Of a DNA stretch of 22,223 nucleotides, positions 1 to 8,000 are shown piece after piece. The notes under the pieces are model-generated. The model was not told the origin of the DNA. It ran no database searches and saw only the letters and a program-made list of their open reading frames with translations. This stretch comes from JAXMBX01 sp046349635 (GTDB lineage: Bacteria > Planctomycetota > Planctomycetia > Planctomycetales > Planctomycetaceae): assembly GCA_046349635.1 (NCBI GenBank), contig JAXMBX010000069.1:1-22223 (forward strand). The letters are read 5' to 3'. Position 1 is the stretch's first letter; each line of letters opens with the position of its first letter. A program made the position numbers and the translations under genes.

Positions 1-3000
1 GAGACGGCCGTGGAAGAAGAGGATCATGTTCCTCAGACTCCGTTGCGCTCCCGCTTTGCACCCAAGAACTCCGACCCGGAGGAAAATGTAAATATCCCCG
101 TCTCTGATCGCGTCGTCGAACGAGCGGTCAAACTGAAGCGCGCTAAAGTCGACCAGGTCGAGCAACAGTTGCGAGATCTTCTCGGTGAACGGTTGATTCG
201 GGACAAATCTCGTGGTGGCTGGAGTCTGACCGATGCGGAGGGGAGAAACCTCCACATCAAGCCTGACGCCGCCAGACAGGTCATTCAACTGCAAGGGCCC
301 GAGGCTCTCGCAGACCAGTTGGAAAAACTGATCCGCATGCTGGAGCGTCCTCGCCAGGAAGGAACCCTGCAGACACGCGTCTTGCCGCTGCGGGGAGCCG
401 ATCCCGAGAAGGTGCAACAGGCGGTTCGCGCTTATCGGACCGGGACGACGCACCCCGCTCCGGAGCAGGAATCACCCGCGAAGCCTGCCGATGACCAAAA
501 GCCCATCGAGAAAAAATCCATCGATGAGAAGAAATCATCGAGTTCGTACCACAGAAAAAAGGTAAACCAGATTTCTGACGAGGAACAGGCGGACAACTCC
601 GGTCCGATCCGTCTGGCGGCCTTTCAGGAATCTCCGGCCAGCCCGCAGGGAACCGTGATTCTCCCCGTCCCCGTGCCGGGAAATGCCGCTCCGGGCGACG
701 ACATGAGCACCACCGAAAAACTGCGAAATCTCGGTGCGGATATTGAAGTCGAAACCCTCCCCGATCTGGATGTGATCATCCTTCGCGGAAATGAACGGGA
801 TGTGCAGGAACTCACCCGGATCATCCAGGAAATTGAACGGCTGAGTGAAGAAGCGGAACCGGTCATCGAAGTCTATTCCCTCAAGAATGTGAATGGGGAA
901 TCGCTCTCACTTTTGATCAAGCAGACACAACCTGATTTGATCGGCTGGCGGCAGGGACGCGTGAGCGTGACCCCGTTGATTAAGCCCAATGCACTGCTCC
1001 TGATTGGCTGGGGCGAAGCGATCAAGGCGGTTAAGGAACTGATTTCAAAACTCGATCAGCCGGTGAATCCGGAAACCGAGTTCCAGGTTTTCCAACTGAA
1101 ACATGCGCCAGTCGCGACCGCGCGAACGACGCTGCAGGAATTCTTCATCAACAAGACGGGACTCGCGGCCAAGGTACAGGTGATTGCCGATCTCCGGACA
1201 AACTCCCTGATCGTCCAGGCCGCTCCGCAGGATCTCCGCGAAGCAGAACGTCTCGTTCGTCAGTTGGATACACCGGCAGGCCAGGCGGTCAATCAGGCCC
1301 GCGTCGTCAAGCTGCGAAACTCACTGGCGGCCGACCTGGGACAAATCCTGGGAACCGCAATTAAGGCGGCCCGGGGTGGAACCGGCGCCGGCGCGAACGC
1401 GGAAAAATCAGCCGTCCTCGAACTTCTGATGATCGATCCCCAAGGGGAAAAAGTTCTGAAGTCGGGAATTCTGAGCGACGTCAACATCACCCCCGATCCA
1501 CGCACGAACACCCTCCTCGTTTCCGCCCCTGCGGAAAGCATGGATCTGGTGATTGCCTTGATTCATCAGTTGGATGAAATGCCCTCGGACGTCGCCCAGA
1601 TCAAGGTCTTCCGGGTCGTGAACGGAGACGTGCGTGAACTCGTCCGGATGCTCAATTCCCTCTTCCCGGCGGCAGGTCCGCCCGGGAGCCAACCGAAACT
1701 CGCCAACACACCCGGGGAATCCGCTCTGGTCCCCGTACGATTCTCCGTCGATTTGCGGACCAACAGCATCATCGCCACCGGATCCGCAGGAGACCTGCGA
1801 GTCGTCGAAGCGCTGTTGCTCCGGCTGGATGAAAAAGACGTCAAGCAGCGTCAGACCACGGTCTATCGCCTGAAAAATGCCCCCGCCGATAAAGTCGCGA
1901 CCGCCGTCAACCAGTTCCTGAACAGCGAACGCCAACTGGAACGAGGCGCTCCAGGTATTGCTTCCGCATTTCAGCAGATGGAACGGGAAGTCGTCGTCGT
2001 CCCCGAACGGAACGGTAACTACCTCATCATCAGTGCTGCCCCGCGTTACTTCAACGAGATTAAGGATCTGGTCGAGAAGCTCGACGCGGAACCTCCGGAA
2101 GTGATGATCCAGGTGCTGATTGCCGAAGTGACCTTGAACAACACCGATGAATTCGGCGTCGAACTTGGCCTACAGGATTCGATCCTGTTTGACCGCAGCT
2201 TGTTGGGGAATTTGGTCAGCACCACGACCACGACACAGCAGTCGACACCTGCAGGTATTATCACCTCGACACAGCAGAATATCCTCGGCGCAAGTAACAC
2301 CCCCGGCTTCCTGTTTAACAACCAGCAACTTGGGAACAGCGGCGGCGACAAGGCCCTGCAGAACTCAAATCTGATCGGGGGACAGGGGCTTTCCAGCTTC
2401 AATGTTGGCCGGATGAATAACGATCTCGGCTTCGGTGGCCTGGTTCTCTCGGCCAGCAGTGAAAGCGTGAGTGTCCTCATTCGTGCCTTGCAGGAATCCC
2501 GGCGTCTCGAAGTCCTCAGCCGTCCGCAAGTCCGGACTCTCGATAACCAGCCTGCCTATATTCAGGTCGGTCAACGGGTTCCGCGTATCACGAATACCTC
2601 CGTCAACAACATCGGCCAGGTGAACAGCATCGCGCTGGAAAACATTGGCCTGATTCTCGGCGTTACTCCCCGCATCAGCCCGGATAACATCGTCGTGATG
2701 GAAATCGACGCCGAAAAGTCTGATGTCGGCGCGGAACAGGACGGCATCCCGGTCTCCATCTCCAACAGTGGAACTGTCATCCGTTCCCCCAAATTCAACA
2801 TTACGACGGCATCCACGACGGTCAGCGCTTCCAATGGAGAAACCATCATTCTGGGTGGACTTATCACGAAGAGCACGCAAAGCATCACCCGCCGCGTCCC
2901 CTATCTCTCGGATGTCCCCCTGCTGGGTAACGCCTTCCGTTATGACCTGATGGCGTCGAAGCGGACCGAACTCCTCATCATTATGACGCCGCATGTGATC

Positions 3001-3594
3001 CGCGATCCCCTGGAAGCCGCCCGGTTGAAGCAGATCGAATCGGCGCGGATGCACTGGACCTCCGCGGATGTGATTGAAATGAACGGGAACAATGGACTCT
3101 TCCCGGAACTGGATGGCACCCGGATGTTGGATGTGGAAACCCCGGTCATCTATCCCGATGCCAATCCGCGCGGCGTCCTCCCGGCACCGCCAGAGGGGGA
3201 TTGTCCTCCCGATAAATTGCCCGCTCCTCTCGAAACGCCCCCCTCCCTGCCCGGACCGCAGGATGTGCAACCTCAGGGAGGCCAGCAGCCGGCGAACGGC
3301 CCTGCCCTGTCTCCCGCCAAGGGAGAGTCATCGGGATCCAGTCCGTATGTGAATGAACTTCAGCAGACTGGCGGTGAAATGCCCGCCGGTGTTGCCAGTA
3401 CCAGAAATCAATCTTCCGCTCCCCGTAAACTCGGGGCGGGCAATTCAAAAGCCGCCCCGCCAAAAGCGCAGGAGAAGAAAACGAGCAGGGAGGCGGCCCC
3501 CCAGTCGATCAAGCCGAACTCCGGGCCTTTCTGGATGCGAAAAAAGACTGAGAAAACCACCGCTTCCTCCCCCTCCGAAAAGTCGGGTTCCTGA
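1..3594 (+). CDS. Giant secretin (GspD/PilQ family), 5' end outside window or at edge
   Basis: Forms the outer-membrane ring channel of a type II secretion or type IV pilus-like machine. The frame is open to base 1; a GTG at 10 is the first possible start in view, so the N-terminus may lie outside. Numbered from that GTG (1194 aa), residues about 60-120 and 215-280 look like diverged N-domains. Five clear NolW/N1-type repeats then start near 284, 357, 429, 530 and 616, most with an 'RTNSLIV'-like strand followed by a helix ending 'LD(T/Q/E)P'. The secretin domain runs from about 699 (IQVLIAEVTLNN) through SRPQVRTLDNQPA, GETIILGGLI (about 943) and VPLLGNAF to IIMTPHVI (about 995). A Pro/Ser/Lys-rich tail of about 200 residues follows. 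Usual GspD proteins are 650-750 aa with four N-domains, so this one is much longer. The family call is secure; the secreted substrate is unknown. Confidence 0.93.
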   Translation, partial: ETAVEEEDHVPQTPLRSRFAPKNSDPEENVNIPVSDRVVERAVKLKRAKVDQVEQQLRDLLGERLIRDKSRGGWSLTDAEGRNLHIKPDAARQVIQLQGPEALADQLEKLIRMLERPRQEGTLQTRVLPLRGADPEKVQQAVRAYRTGTTHPAPEQESPAKPADDQKPIEKKSIDEKKSSSSYHRKKVNQISDEEQADNSGPIRLAAFQESPASPQGTVILPVPVPGNAAPGDDMSTTEKLRNLGADIEVETLPDLDVIILRGNERDVQELTRIIQEIERLSEEAEPVIEVYSLKNVNGESLSLLIKQTQPDLIGWRQGRVSVTPLIKPNALLLIGWGEAIKAVKELISKLDQPVNPETEFQVFQLKHAPVATARTTLQEFFINKTGLAAKVQVIADLRTNSLIVQAAPQDLREAERLVRQLDTPAGQAVNQARVVKLRNSLAADLGQILGTAIKAARGGTGAGANAEKSAVLELLMIDPQGEKVLKSGILSDVNITPDPRTNTLLVSAPAESMDLVIALIHQLDEMPSDVAQIKVFRVVNGDVRELVRMLNSLFPAAGPPGSQPKLANTPGESALVPVRFSVDLRTNSIIATGSAGDLRVVEALLLRLDEKDVKQRQTTVYRLKNAPADKVATAVNQFLNSERQLERGAPGIASAFQQMEREVVVVPERNGNYLIISAAPRYFNEIKDLVEKLDAEPPEVMIQVLIAEVTLNNTDEFGVELGLQDSILFDRSLLGNLVSTTTTTQQSTPAGIITSTQQNILGASNTPGFLFNNQQLGNSGGDKALQNSNLIGGQGLSSFNVGRMNNDLGFGGLVLSASSESVSVLIRALQESRRLEVLSRPQVRTLDNQPAYIQVGQRVPRITNTSVNNIGQVNSIALENIGLILGVTPRISPDNIVVMEIDAEKSDVGAEQDGIPVSISNSGTVIRSPKFNITTASTTVSASNGETIILGGLITKSTQSITRRVPYLSDVPLLGNAFRYDLMASKRTELLIIMTPHVIRDPLEAARLKQIESARMHWTSADVIEMNGNNGLFPELDGTRMLDVETPVIYPDANPRGVLPAPPEGDCPPDKLPAPLETPPSLPGPQDVQPQGGQQPANGPALSPAKGESSGSSPYVNELQQTGGEMPAGVASTRNQSSAPRKLGAGNSKAAPPKAQEKKTSREAAPQSIKPNSGPFWMRKKTEKTTASSPSEKSGS

Positions 3595-3611
3595 CGTCCA
3601 AATTCTCAACG

Positions 3612-4760
3612 ATGATTTACCTCTCCCAGAATCCGAGCCGAATTCGTCAAGGCGTTATTGCCCTGTGCGGTTCCGCACTGATGTGCTTCACCGTCGGTTG
3701 CACGAAGTTCAACCTCAACGAAAAGATTCCCTGGCGCGATACCTCTGACGCCGCCAAAGTCCCTTCCCGCATTACGGCCCTCTGGACGCATACCATTCTG
3801 GAACAGCCCGGAAAGCCGGGCGTACGGGGCTTCGGTGGGCGATTGATGTTCCATGACCGCGACACCGAGAAACCGGTCCGCGTGAAGGGAACCCTGACGG
3901 TATTTGCGTTCAACGATACCGACAAACACCAGTCACAACCCGAACGCAAGTTTGTCTTCAGTGAACAAGACCTGCAGCAACACTACAGCCATTCCCGGCT
4001 CGGACATTCCTACAGCATCTGGCTCCCCTGGGACGAAGTCGGAGGCACTCCGCGTCAAATCAGCCTCGTCACCCGTTTCGAACCGGAAAAGAGCGGCATG
4101 GTCGTTTCCGAAACGGCCCACGTCACCCTGCCCGGGATCGATGCCAAGGTGAAGGAGGAAATCCTCGCCGCCGCTAAGGAGAAACGGGCGAAAGCGGAAG
4201 CCAAGGCAGCAGTCGCGGATAAGCAACAATCTGAACAGCCGGCGGGCGGCATCCAGCAGGTCTCTCACGAGATTCCGAACCTCTCGGAGCCTGATGCCAA
4301 TAATGTCGTGACGGACAGTGCAAACAACGCCGGCTCCGTCTCATCATTCACAATCGACGTCCCGCGCCGTATGGCCGCGAATGCGCTGCAACACTCGAGT
4401 GATGCACAGCATCCCGTGGGGGGACTATCACCTCAAACCCATGAGACCTTGAAGCTCTCCGCCAATCCGGGCGTTGAGGATCGCGTAGAACAGGCTCGAG
4501 TCCCCGCAGCCCAACGCGGAAACGTCACTTCGAGCGCGGAGCCGGAGGGCGAGGAAGAGGAGTCGAAGCTACGACCAGGTCGTTACGTACGTGAACGACA
4601 CCAGGCTCGAATGCTAGCAAATCAGCCGCGAGATCGCGGTCGTGCGAGTTTGAAACTTGCCCCGTCAAATGGACCGTCCCCTTTGACACAACAGCTCTTA
4701 TCTGGCCAAAACGCTGCTGATCCAGCTTCACAAGCCGAGCCTGCAGATCCGTTCCGCTAG
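3612..4760 (+). CDS. Putative lipoprotein downstream of secretin, unknown function
   Basis: No named family recognised. The ATG at 3612 lies 17 bp after the secretin stop, suggesting co-transcription. No clear Shine-Dalgarno is seen. The N-terminus has Arg residues, a hydrophobic stretch (about residues 15-28) and a Cys after VG (TVGC), compatible with a lipoprotein signal although Thr at -3 is not the usual Leu. A compact beta-rich region at about 50-180 (RGFGGRLMFHDRD, VKGTLTVFAFND, YSIWLPWDEVGG, ETAHVTLPG) is probably the folded domain. It is followed by a Lys/Ala-rich helix (about 185-210) and a low-complexity tail. The last 236 bp run antisense through the convergent BON gene, and codon use there is less typical (CTA, TTA, AGT). 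The C-terminal 75 or so residues may therefore be read-through rather than an evolved domain. By context it is a likely accessory of the secretin; this is inference. Confidence 0.75.
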   Translation: MIYLSQNPSRIRQGVIALCGSALMCFTVGCTKFNLNEKIPWRDTSDAAKVPSRITALWTHTILEQPGKPGVRGFGGRLMFHDRDTEKPVRVKGTLTVFAFNDTDKHQSQPERKFVFSEQDLQQHYSHSRLGHSYSIWLPWDEVGGTPRQISLVTRFEPEKSGMVVSETAHVTLPGIDAKVKEEILAAAKEKRAKAEAKAAVADKQQSEQPAGGIQQVSHEIPNLSEPDANNVVTDSANNAGSVSSFTIDVPRRMAANALQHSSDAQHPVGGLSPQTHETLKLSANPGVEDRVEQARVPAAQRGNVTSSAEPEGEEEESKLRPGRYVRERHQARMLANQPRDRGRASLKLAPSNGPSPLTQQLLSGQNAADPASQAEPADPFR

Positions 4761-5184
4761 GAACCATCGCGGCCGTATCGTAATCGAATCCCACCACGAG
4801 CTTGGGTTCATAAGGACCGTTTTGACGTGCGACTCCGCGCGGAGCGTTGTACGGAATCTGCGGCACGACGATATTCACCTGGGATTGAGAGTTCGGGCCA
4901 CCCGTCTGGTTGTCACTGGAAGGGTTGTCGCCAATAAATCCCTGTTGTGGATTCAGACCCACGAAGCTCCCCACCCCCCGATTGTTCTTCAGGAACCGCT
5001 CACTTCCCGTGATGCTTCCGACCCCGGTAGGGTTCGCACTCCCATCGGCGGGTGTATCGCCCGGCGATGGCTGCTTGCTGAGTGCGCTCCCGAATTTCCG
5101 GGCATTGAAAGTCTGCCCCTGTGCAAAGTCGGACCCCGCCAGACACATCAGGATAATCAGGCAGGGTATTACGGAAATCTTCAT
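4525..5184 (-). CDS. Secreted BON-domain protein
   Basis: 219 aa with a signal peptide (residues 1 to about 23, hydrophobic IPCLIILMCLAG then AQG-Q). A Ser/Pro/Gly/Asn-rich linker (about 30-110) is followed by a C-terminal BON domain at about 145-205, with the typical strand-helix-strand pattern (RAVVSKGTVHLTGQVSN, helix RDLAADLLAFEPGV, VRNDLVV). BON domains are small periplasmic modules linked to envelope binding or stability in OsmY- and secretin-associated proteins. The start at 5184 is set by the signal peptide; no strong Shine-Dalgarno is present. It converges on the lipoprotein-like gene and overlaps its 3' end by 236 bp. Because the BON domain itself lies largely inside the overlap, this strand is the better-supported coding strand there. 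The target bound is unknown. Confidence 0.82.
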   Translation of the reverse strand: MKISVIPCLIILMCLAGSDFAQGQTFNARKFGSALSKQPSPGDTPADGSANPTGVGSITGSERFLKNNRGVGSFVGLNPQQGFIGDNPSSDNQTGGPNSQSQVNIVVPQIPYNAPRGVARQNGPYEPKLVVGFDYDTAAMVPSGTDLQARLVKLDQQRFGQIRAVVSKGTVHLTGQVSNSHDRDLAADLLAFEPGVVHVRNDLVVASTPLPRPPAPRSK

Positions 5185-5548
5185 CGGCGGGTCTCAGAAA
5201 ACGAGGGTTTGCAGCAGGCAGTTCGGAATGCGGGACTTCGTTTCTTCCTATCGTCCTGCTTTTCCTCTTCGTTGCAACCCCGGTCCGCCTGGGAGACCTG
5301 CTCCGATCGGGCAATCTGTGAGCGCAGGAACCGTGATAGATCAAGGCGTGAAAATCGGGTTAAGAACAGGCATTGGCATTCCTGTTCAAGCCTCAAAATG
5401 CACGAATTTTACAGTGACACCCTCCTAAAAAGATTGCGGCGGTCCTTCCCCTTGCTCTAGTGCAGTCAACGACGTGTCTGACGTTCTCTTTTGAGATCCT
5501 CCGCGCCGGGCGAAGGACACCCGCTCACCCTCTTGGGAACCGCTCGCC
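5185..5548. other. Intergenic region, no convincing gene
   Basis: These 364 bp separate the BON gene (leftward) from the DUF1501 remnant (rightward). No ORF with family features was found. A minus-strand frame that begins with TTG at 5396 and ends in an ATGA overlap with the BON start has no recognisable content. The notable element is the 24-bp imperfect palindrome at 5364-5387, listed separately. The last 80 bases or so may include degraded 5' sequence of the DUF1501 gene, but nothing there could be matched. Confidence 0.5.
5364..5387. repeat. Imperfect palindrome upstream of BON gene
   Basis: The sequence reads GAACAGG, ten bases, CCTGTTC: a perfect 7-bp inverted repeat with a 10-base centre that carries two further symmetric pairs. 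It sits about 180 bp upstream of the BON start. No T-run follows on either strand, so it does not look like an intrinsic terminator. An operator is possible. The arms begin with GAAC and end with GTTC as in Gram-positive-type LexA boxes, but the spacing is far too long for that box. Confidence 0.35.
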
Positions 5549-5855
5549 ATGGATGCACAGGCCCGACTGGAAGCCCGCCGAGATCTGATAATTTTCCCCG
5601 GTCAGCAGCGTTTGGCATTCGAAATGCTGACCTCTCTAAAGGCGCGAGAAGCCTTCGATCTGAGCCGGGAGGATGTGCGTGCGCGTGATCGCTACGGGCG
5701 CACCCTGTTCGGTGCGGCGACACTCCTCGCAAGGCGATTGGTCGAACGGGGTGTCAAGTTTGGGAATCGACACTGAAATGCCGGTCATCGACCGGGCGGG
5801 ACGACCCATCGCCGTCTCCCACGGCGGCAAACCTATTCACGACATTCTGACTTGA
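5549..5855 (+). pseudogene. DUF1501 family remnant (internal deletion plus frameshift)
   Basis: Two pieces of a DUF1501 protein abut in different frames. Positions 5549-5776 encode the internal block with AFEMLTS, AREAFDLSRE, RDRYGRTLFG and ARRLVERGVKF, which are hallmark DUF1501 strings. Shortly after, another frame gives LGIDTEMPVIDRAGRP, SHGGKPIHDIL and a TGA at 5853-5855, matching the usual C-terminus. DUF1501 proteins are normally about 430-480 aa with a Tat-type N-terminus; only about 100 residues remain. In the family, GV.F is followed by well over 100 residues before LGID, so the middle appears lost at about 5755-5765. The N-terminal half is also absent. Intact members are sulfatase-like and usually pair with DUF1549/DUF1553 (PSD1) cytochromes, which are not seen here. 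Confidence 0.85.
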
Positions 5856-5914
5856 GGCCGGATTGACCAGGACAAAGCATGCAGAGATGTGGAACGTGCG
5901 GAGTTGTAACCTCT

Positions 5915-5923
5915 GGAGGAAGG
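5915..5923 (+). promoter_or_regulatory. Ribosome binding site fixing the peroxidase start
   Basis: GGAGGAAGG lies five bases before the ATG at 5929. This strong Shine-Dalgarno favours 5929 over the upstream in-frame TTG at 5863, as does the signal peptide that begins at MRARF. Confidence 0.7.
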
Positions 5924-5928
5924 ACACC

Positions 5929-6939
5929 ATGAGAGCCAGGTTTATAGCGAATTGTTTATCGATCGCGTTGAGCTCGATTTCGGTGGGACTGTTTCTGTTC
6001 GCGATAACCGACCAGGCGACTGCGGAAGACTTCAACGCCCTCGTCCAGCGGTTGCAGCAGGAAAAGGCGGAATTCGCGAAACGGCACCAGGCCCTCTTAA
6101 TGCATCGCTACGATCTCGCGGACCACCCTGCCGAGGGTCTCAAGATGCCGCGCGGCAAGCCGGTCCAGGCGGGGATTCGGGTCAAGCTTCCGGATGGGGT
6201 GACCTGGGAGAAGCTGGCCGAGATGTCCCCCGCGGAAATTAAAGCCCAGGGACTCTGGCCCGCCGGGTTCTTTCCGCTTCCGCATCCGCATCATGAAGTG
6301 GGGGGAATGGTCTTTCCAAAATTTCTCATCGACGAAACCAAAAAACAGACGGATCGGGATCTGACCCGCTTTGATCTCGATTATGACCTATCCGATCACC
6401 TTCTCCCCGAATTCCCCGCCCCGATCTATCTCACCACCCGCCCCGATCTGGGAGACGTCTCCCAGGGGCAACTGGTCACCATCAGCAATTTTTACGAGCT
6501 GTTCAAGGACATCCTGAACCCCAAGCAACTCGAAGGTCTTCGCCTGCTGGTGACCCCCTTCCCGCAGCAGCAATTCAATGCCACCGATGACCGTCGCAGC
6601 GTGAAGCCTTCGCTGGGTGTCGCCTGTTTTGATTGTCATGCCAACGGCCACACGAACGCGGCCACGCATACCGTCGGGGACATCCGCCCGAATGAACACC
6701 GTCATCGGATTGATACTCCCTCACTTCGGGGCGTAAACATTCAGAGGCTGTTCGGCTCGCAACGGGCCTTGAAAACGGTTGAGGACTTTACTGAGTTCGA
6801 ACAGCGCGCCGCGTATTTCGACGGCATTCCCGCCGATGCCACCCGTAAGGGAACCAATGTCCTCGAGCCAGCGCCAGCCAGGTCCACTTCATGGCGGAAT
6901 TCCAGGAAATCCTCGACTTCCCACCGGCCCCCAAGCTGA
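5929..6939 (+). CDS. Di-heme cytochrome c peroxidase-like protein, N-terminal part (frameshifted)
   Basis: First part of a periplasmic c-type cytochrome of the MauG/cytochrome c peroxidase type. A signal peptide is visible (residues 1 to about 34, hydrophobic ANCLSIALSSISVGLFLFAI, cleavage near ATA-ED). The first heme site is CFDCH at residues 233-237, followed by a His-rich stretch (HANGHTNAATHT) and RIDTPSLRGVNIQRLFGSQRALKTVEDFTEFEQR. The homologous frame is lost around 6863-6890, after GTNVLE; beyond that this ORF runs on with unrelated residues to 6939. The protein resumes in the next frame with VHFMAEFQEIL. With the frame restored the product would be about 456-457 aa, a normal family length. 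The break equals one lost base or two gained bases within GAGCCAGCGCCAGCCAG. Confidence 0.8.
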   Translation: MRARFIANCLSIALSSISVGLFLFAITDQATAEDFNALVQRLQQEKAEFAKRHQALLMHRYDLADHPAEGLKMPRGKPVQAGIRVKLPDGVTWEKLAEMSPAEIKAQGLWPAGFFPLPHPHHEVGGMVFPKFLIDETKKQTDRDLTRFDLDYDLSDHLLPEFPAPIYLTTRPDLGDVSQGQLVTISNFYELFKDILNPKQLEGLRLLVTPFPQQQFNATDDRRSVKPSLGVACFDCHANGHTNAATHTVGDIRPNEHRHRIDTPSLRGVNIQRLFGSQRALKTVEDFTEFEQRAAYFDGIPADATRKGTNVLEPAPARSTSWRNSRKSSTSHRPPS

Positions 6940-7301
6940 ACGTCTTCGGCAAGCTCGACCCCGCCAAGGCGAGCGAGAGCGAACTGCGCGGCCAGGAGGT
7001 GTTTTTCGGCAAAGGGCAGTGCGCCGTTTGTCACGTCCCGCCGTATTACACCGACAACCTCATGCACAACCTCCAGGTGGAGCGGTTCTTCAAGGAAGTC
7101 ATGATCAATGGTCGCAAGGCCTCCGCCGATGGACCGATCAAGACCTTCCCGCTCCGCGGCATCAAGGACTCACCCCCTTACCTGCATGATGACCGCCTGC
7201 TGACGCTGGAAGACACCGTCGAGTTCTTCAACCTGGTCCTGGAACTCAAGTTGAACGCCCAGGAAAAAGCAGACCTCGTCGCCTTCATGCGGGCCTTGTA
7301 G
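6891..7301 (+). CDS. Di-heme cytochrome c peroxidase-like protein, C-terminal part
   Basis: Continuation of the same cytochrome in the next frame. It carries the second heme site CAVCH (7020-7034), then YYTDNLMHN, IKTFPLRGIKDSPPYLHDDRLLTLEDTVEFFN and a C-terminal helix ending at TAG 7299-7301. The order 'PLRGI..SPPYLHDGR..TLE..V.FF' is the standard C-terminal half of di-heme peroxidases, with the Met/His ligand regions. The annotated ATG at 6891 is simply the first Met in this frame (MAEF) and not a plausible natural start, because there is no signal peptide or Shine-Dalgarno. Only 7 bp separate its stop from the convergent cmk stop. Whether the gene is truly broken or the sequence has an indel error is open. 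Confidence 0.78.
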   Translation: MAEFQEILDFPPAPKLNVFGKLDPAKASESELRGQEVFFGKGQCAVCHVPPYYTDNLMHNLQVERFFKEVMINGRKASADGPIKTFPLRGIKDSPPYLHDDRLLTLEDTVEFFNLVLELKLNAQEKADLVAFMRAL

Positions 7302-7308
7302 TTCTTAT

Positions 7309-7974
7309 CTATGCGGGGCTGGAATTCCCGCGCCGTTTGTCCACGTACGACTGCAGCAGCGCCAGGACTTCGTCACGCGTAAGTCCTGAAGTATCCACCT
7401 GGATGGCATCGGCGGCGCACTTCAGCGGGGCGACCTCCCGCTGCGCGTCTCTCTGGTCACGCTCCTCCTGTTGCCGCAGAATGTCCCCCAGGTCGACTTC
7501 GCTCCCCTGCTCTTGCAGTTCCTGCTGACGGCGAATCGCCCGCTGCTGCGGATCCGCCTGCAGGTAAAACTTGCACTCCGCCTGCGGGAAGACGATCGTT
7601 CCCTGGTCTCGCCCCTCGGTGACGATATTCTTCCCCTCGGCGATTTTCCGCTGCAATTCCACCATCACATTCCGCACGAGCGGATTGGCTGCGACGATGC
7701 TCGTGTTCTGCGAAACCTCCAGCGTCCGGATCTCGTGTGTCAGCAATCGCCCATTCAGCGAAAGTTTCTCCCCCTGCATCTGGAGGTCCAGCAGTCGCGC
7801 CTCTTCCGCCACCCGTTCCTTCTCTTGCAGATCGATCCCCTGTTGCAGGCAATGCCAGGCAACCGCCCGGTACATCGCTCCCGTATCCAGAAACGCGAAC
7901 CCCAGCCGCTGGGCCAACCCCTTGGCGGCGGTGCTCTTTCCGGAACCGGCGGGACCATCGATGGTGATAATCAT
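7309..7974 (-). CDS. cmk: Cytidylate (CMP/dCMP) kinase
   Basis: Cytoplasmic kinase phosphorylating CMP and dCMP with ATP in pyrimidine nucleotide supply. The 221-aa length is normal. It has the P-loop GPAGSGKST at residues 7-15, the substrate motif DTGAMYRAVAW, the GRDQGTIVFP motif (usually GRDIGT) and the RD..R..APL.CAADA..VDTSGLT C-terminal pattern. The start at 7974 (MIITIDG) is chosen because family members begin right at this strand; an in-frame GTG at 8025 would add 17 residues overlapping the upstream gene. No strong Shine-Dalgarno is seen. It lies 26 bp downstream of the GH38-like gene on the same strand, so it is probably co-transcribed. Confidence 0.95.
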   Translation of the reverse strand: MIITIDGPAGSGKSTAAKGLAQRLGFAFLDTGAMYRAVAWHCLQQGIDLQEKERVAEEARLLDLQMQGEKLSLNGRLLTHEIRTLEVSQNTSIVAANPLVRNVMVELQRKIAEGKNIVTEGRDQGTIVFPQAECKFYLQADPQQRAIRRQQELQEQGSEVDLGDILRQQEERDQRDAQREVAPLKCAADAIQVDTSGLTRDEVLALLQSYVDKRRGNSSPA

Positions 7975-8000
7975 CGTATTCAAAACATGAGGCGTGGTTT

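Noticed and set aside
2365..3270. 301-codon frame antisense to the secretin
   Set aside because: Shadow of the conserved secretin domain; no motif or start signal.
5181..5396. 71-codon minus-strand frame ending in an ATGA overlap with the BON gene
   Set aside because: The start is TTG without a Shine-Dalgarno, the composition is unremarkable and the frame contains the palindrome; the overlap alone is not enough.
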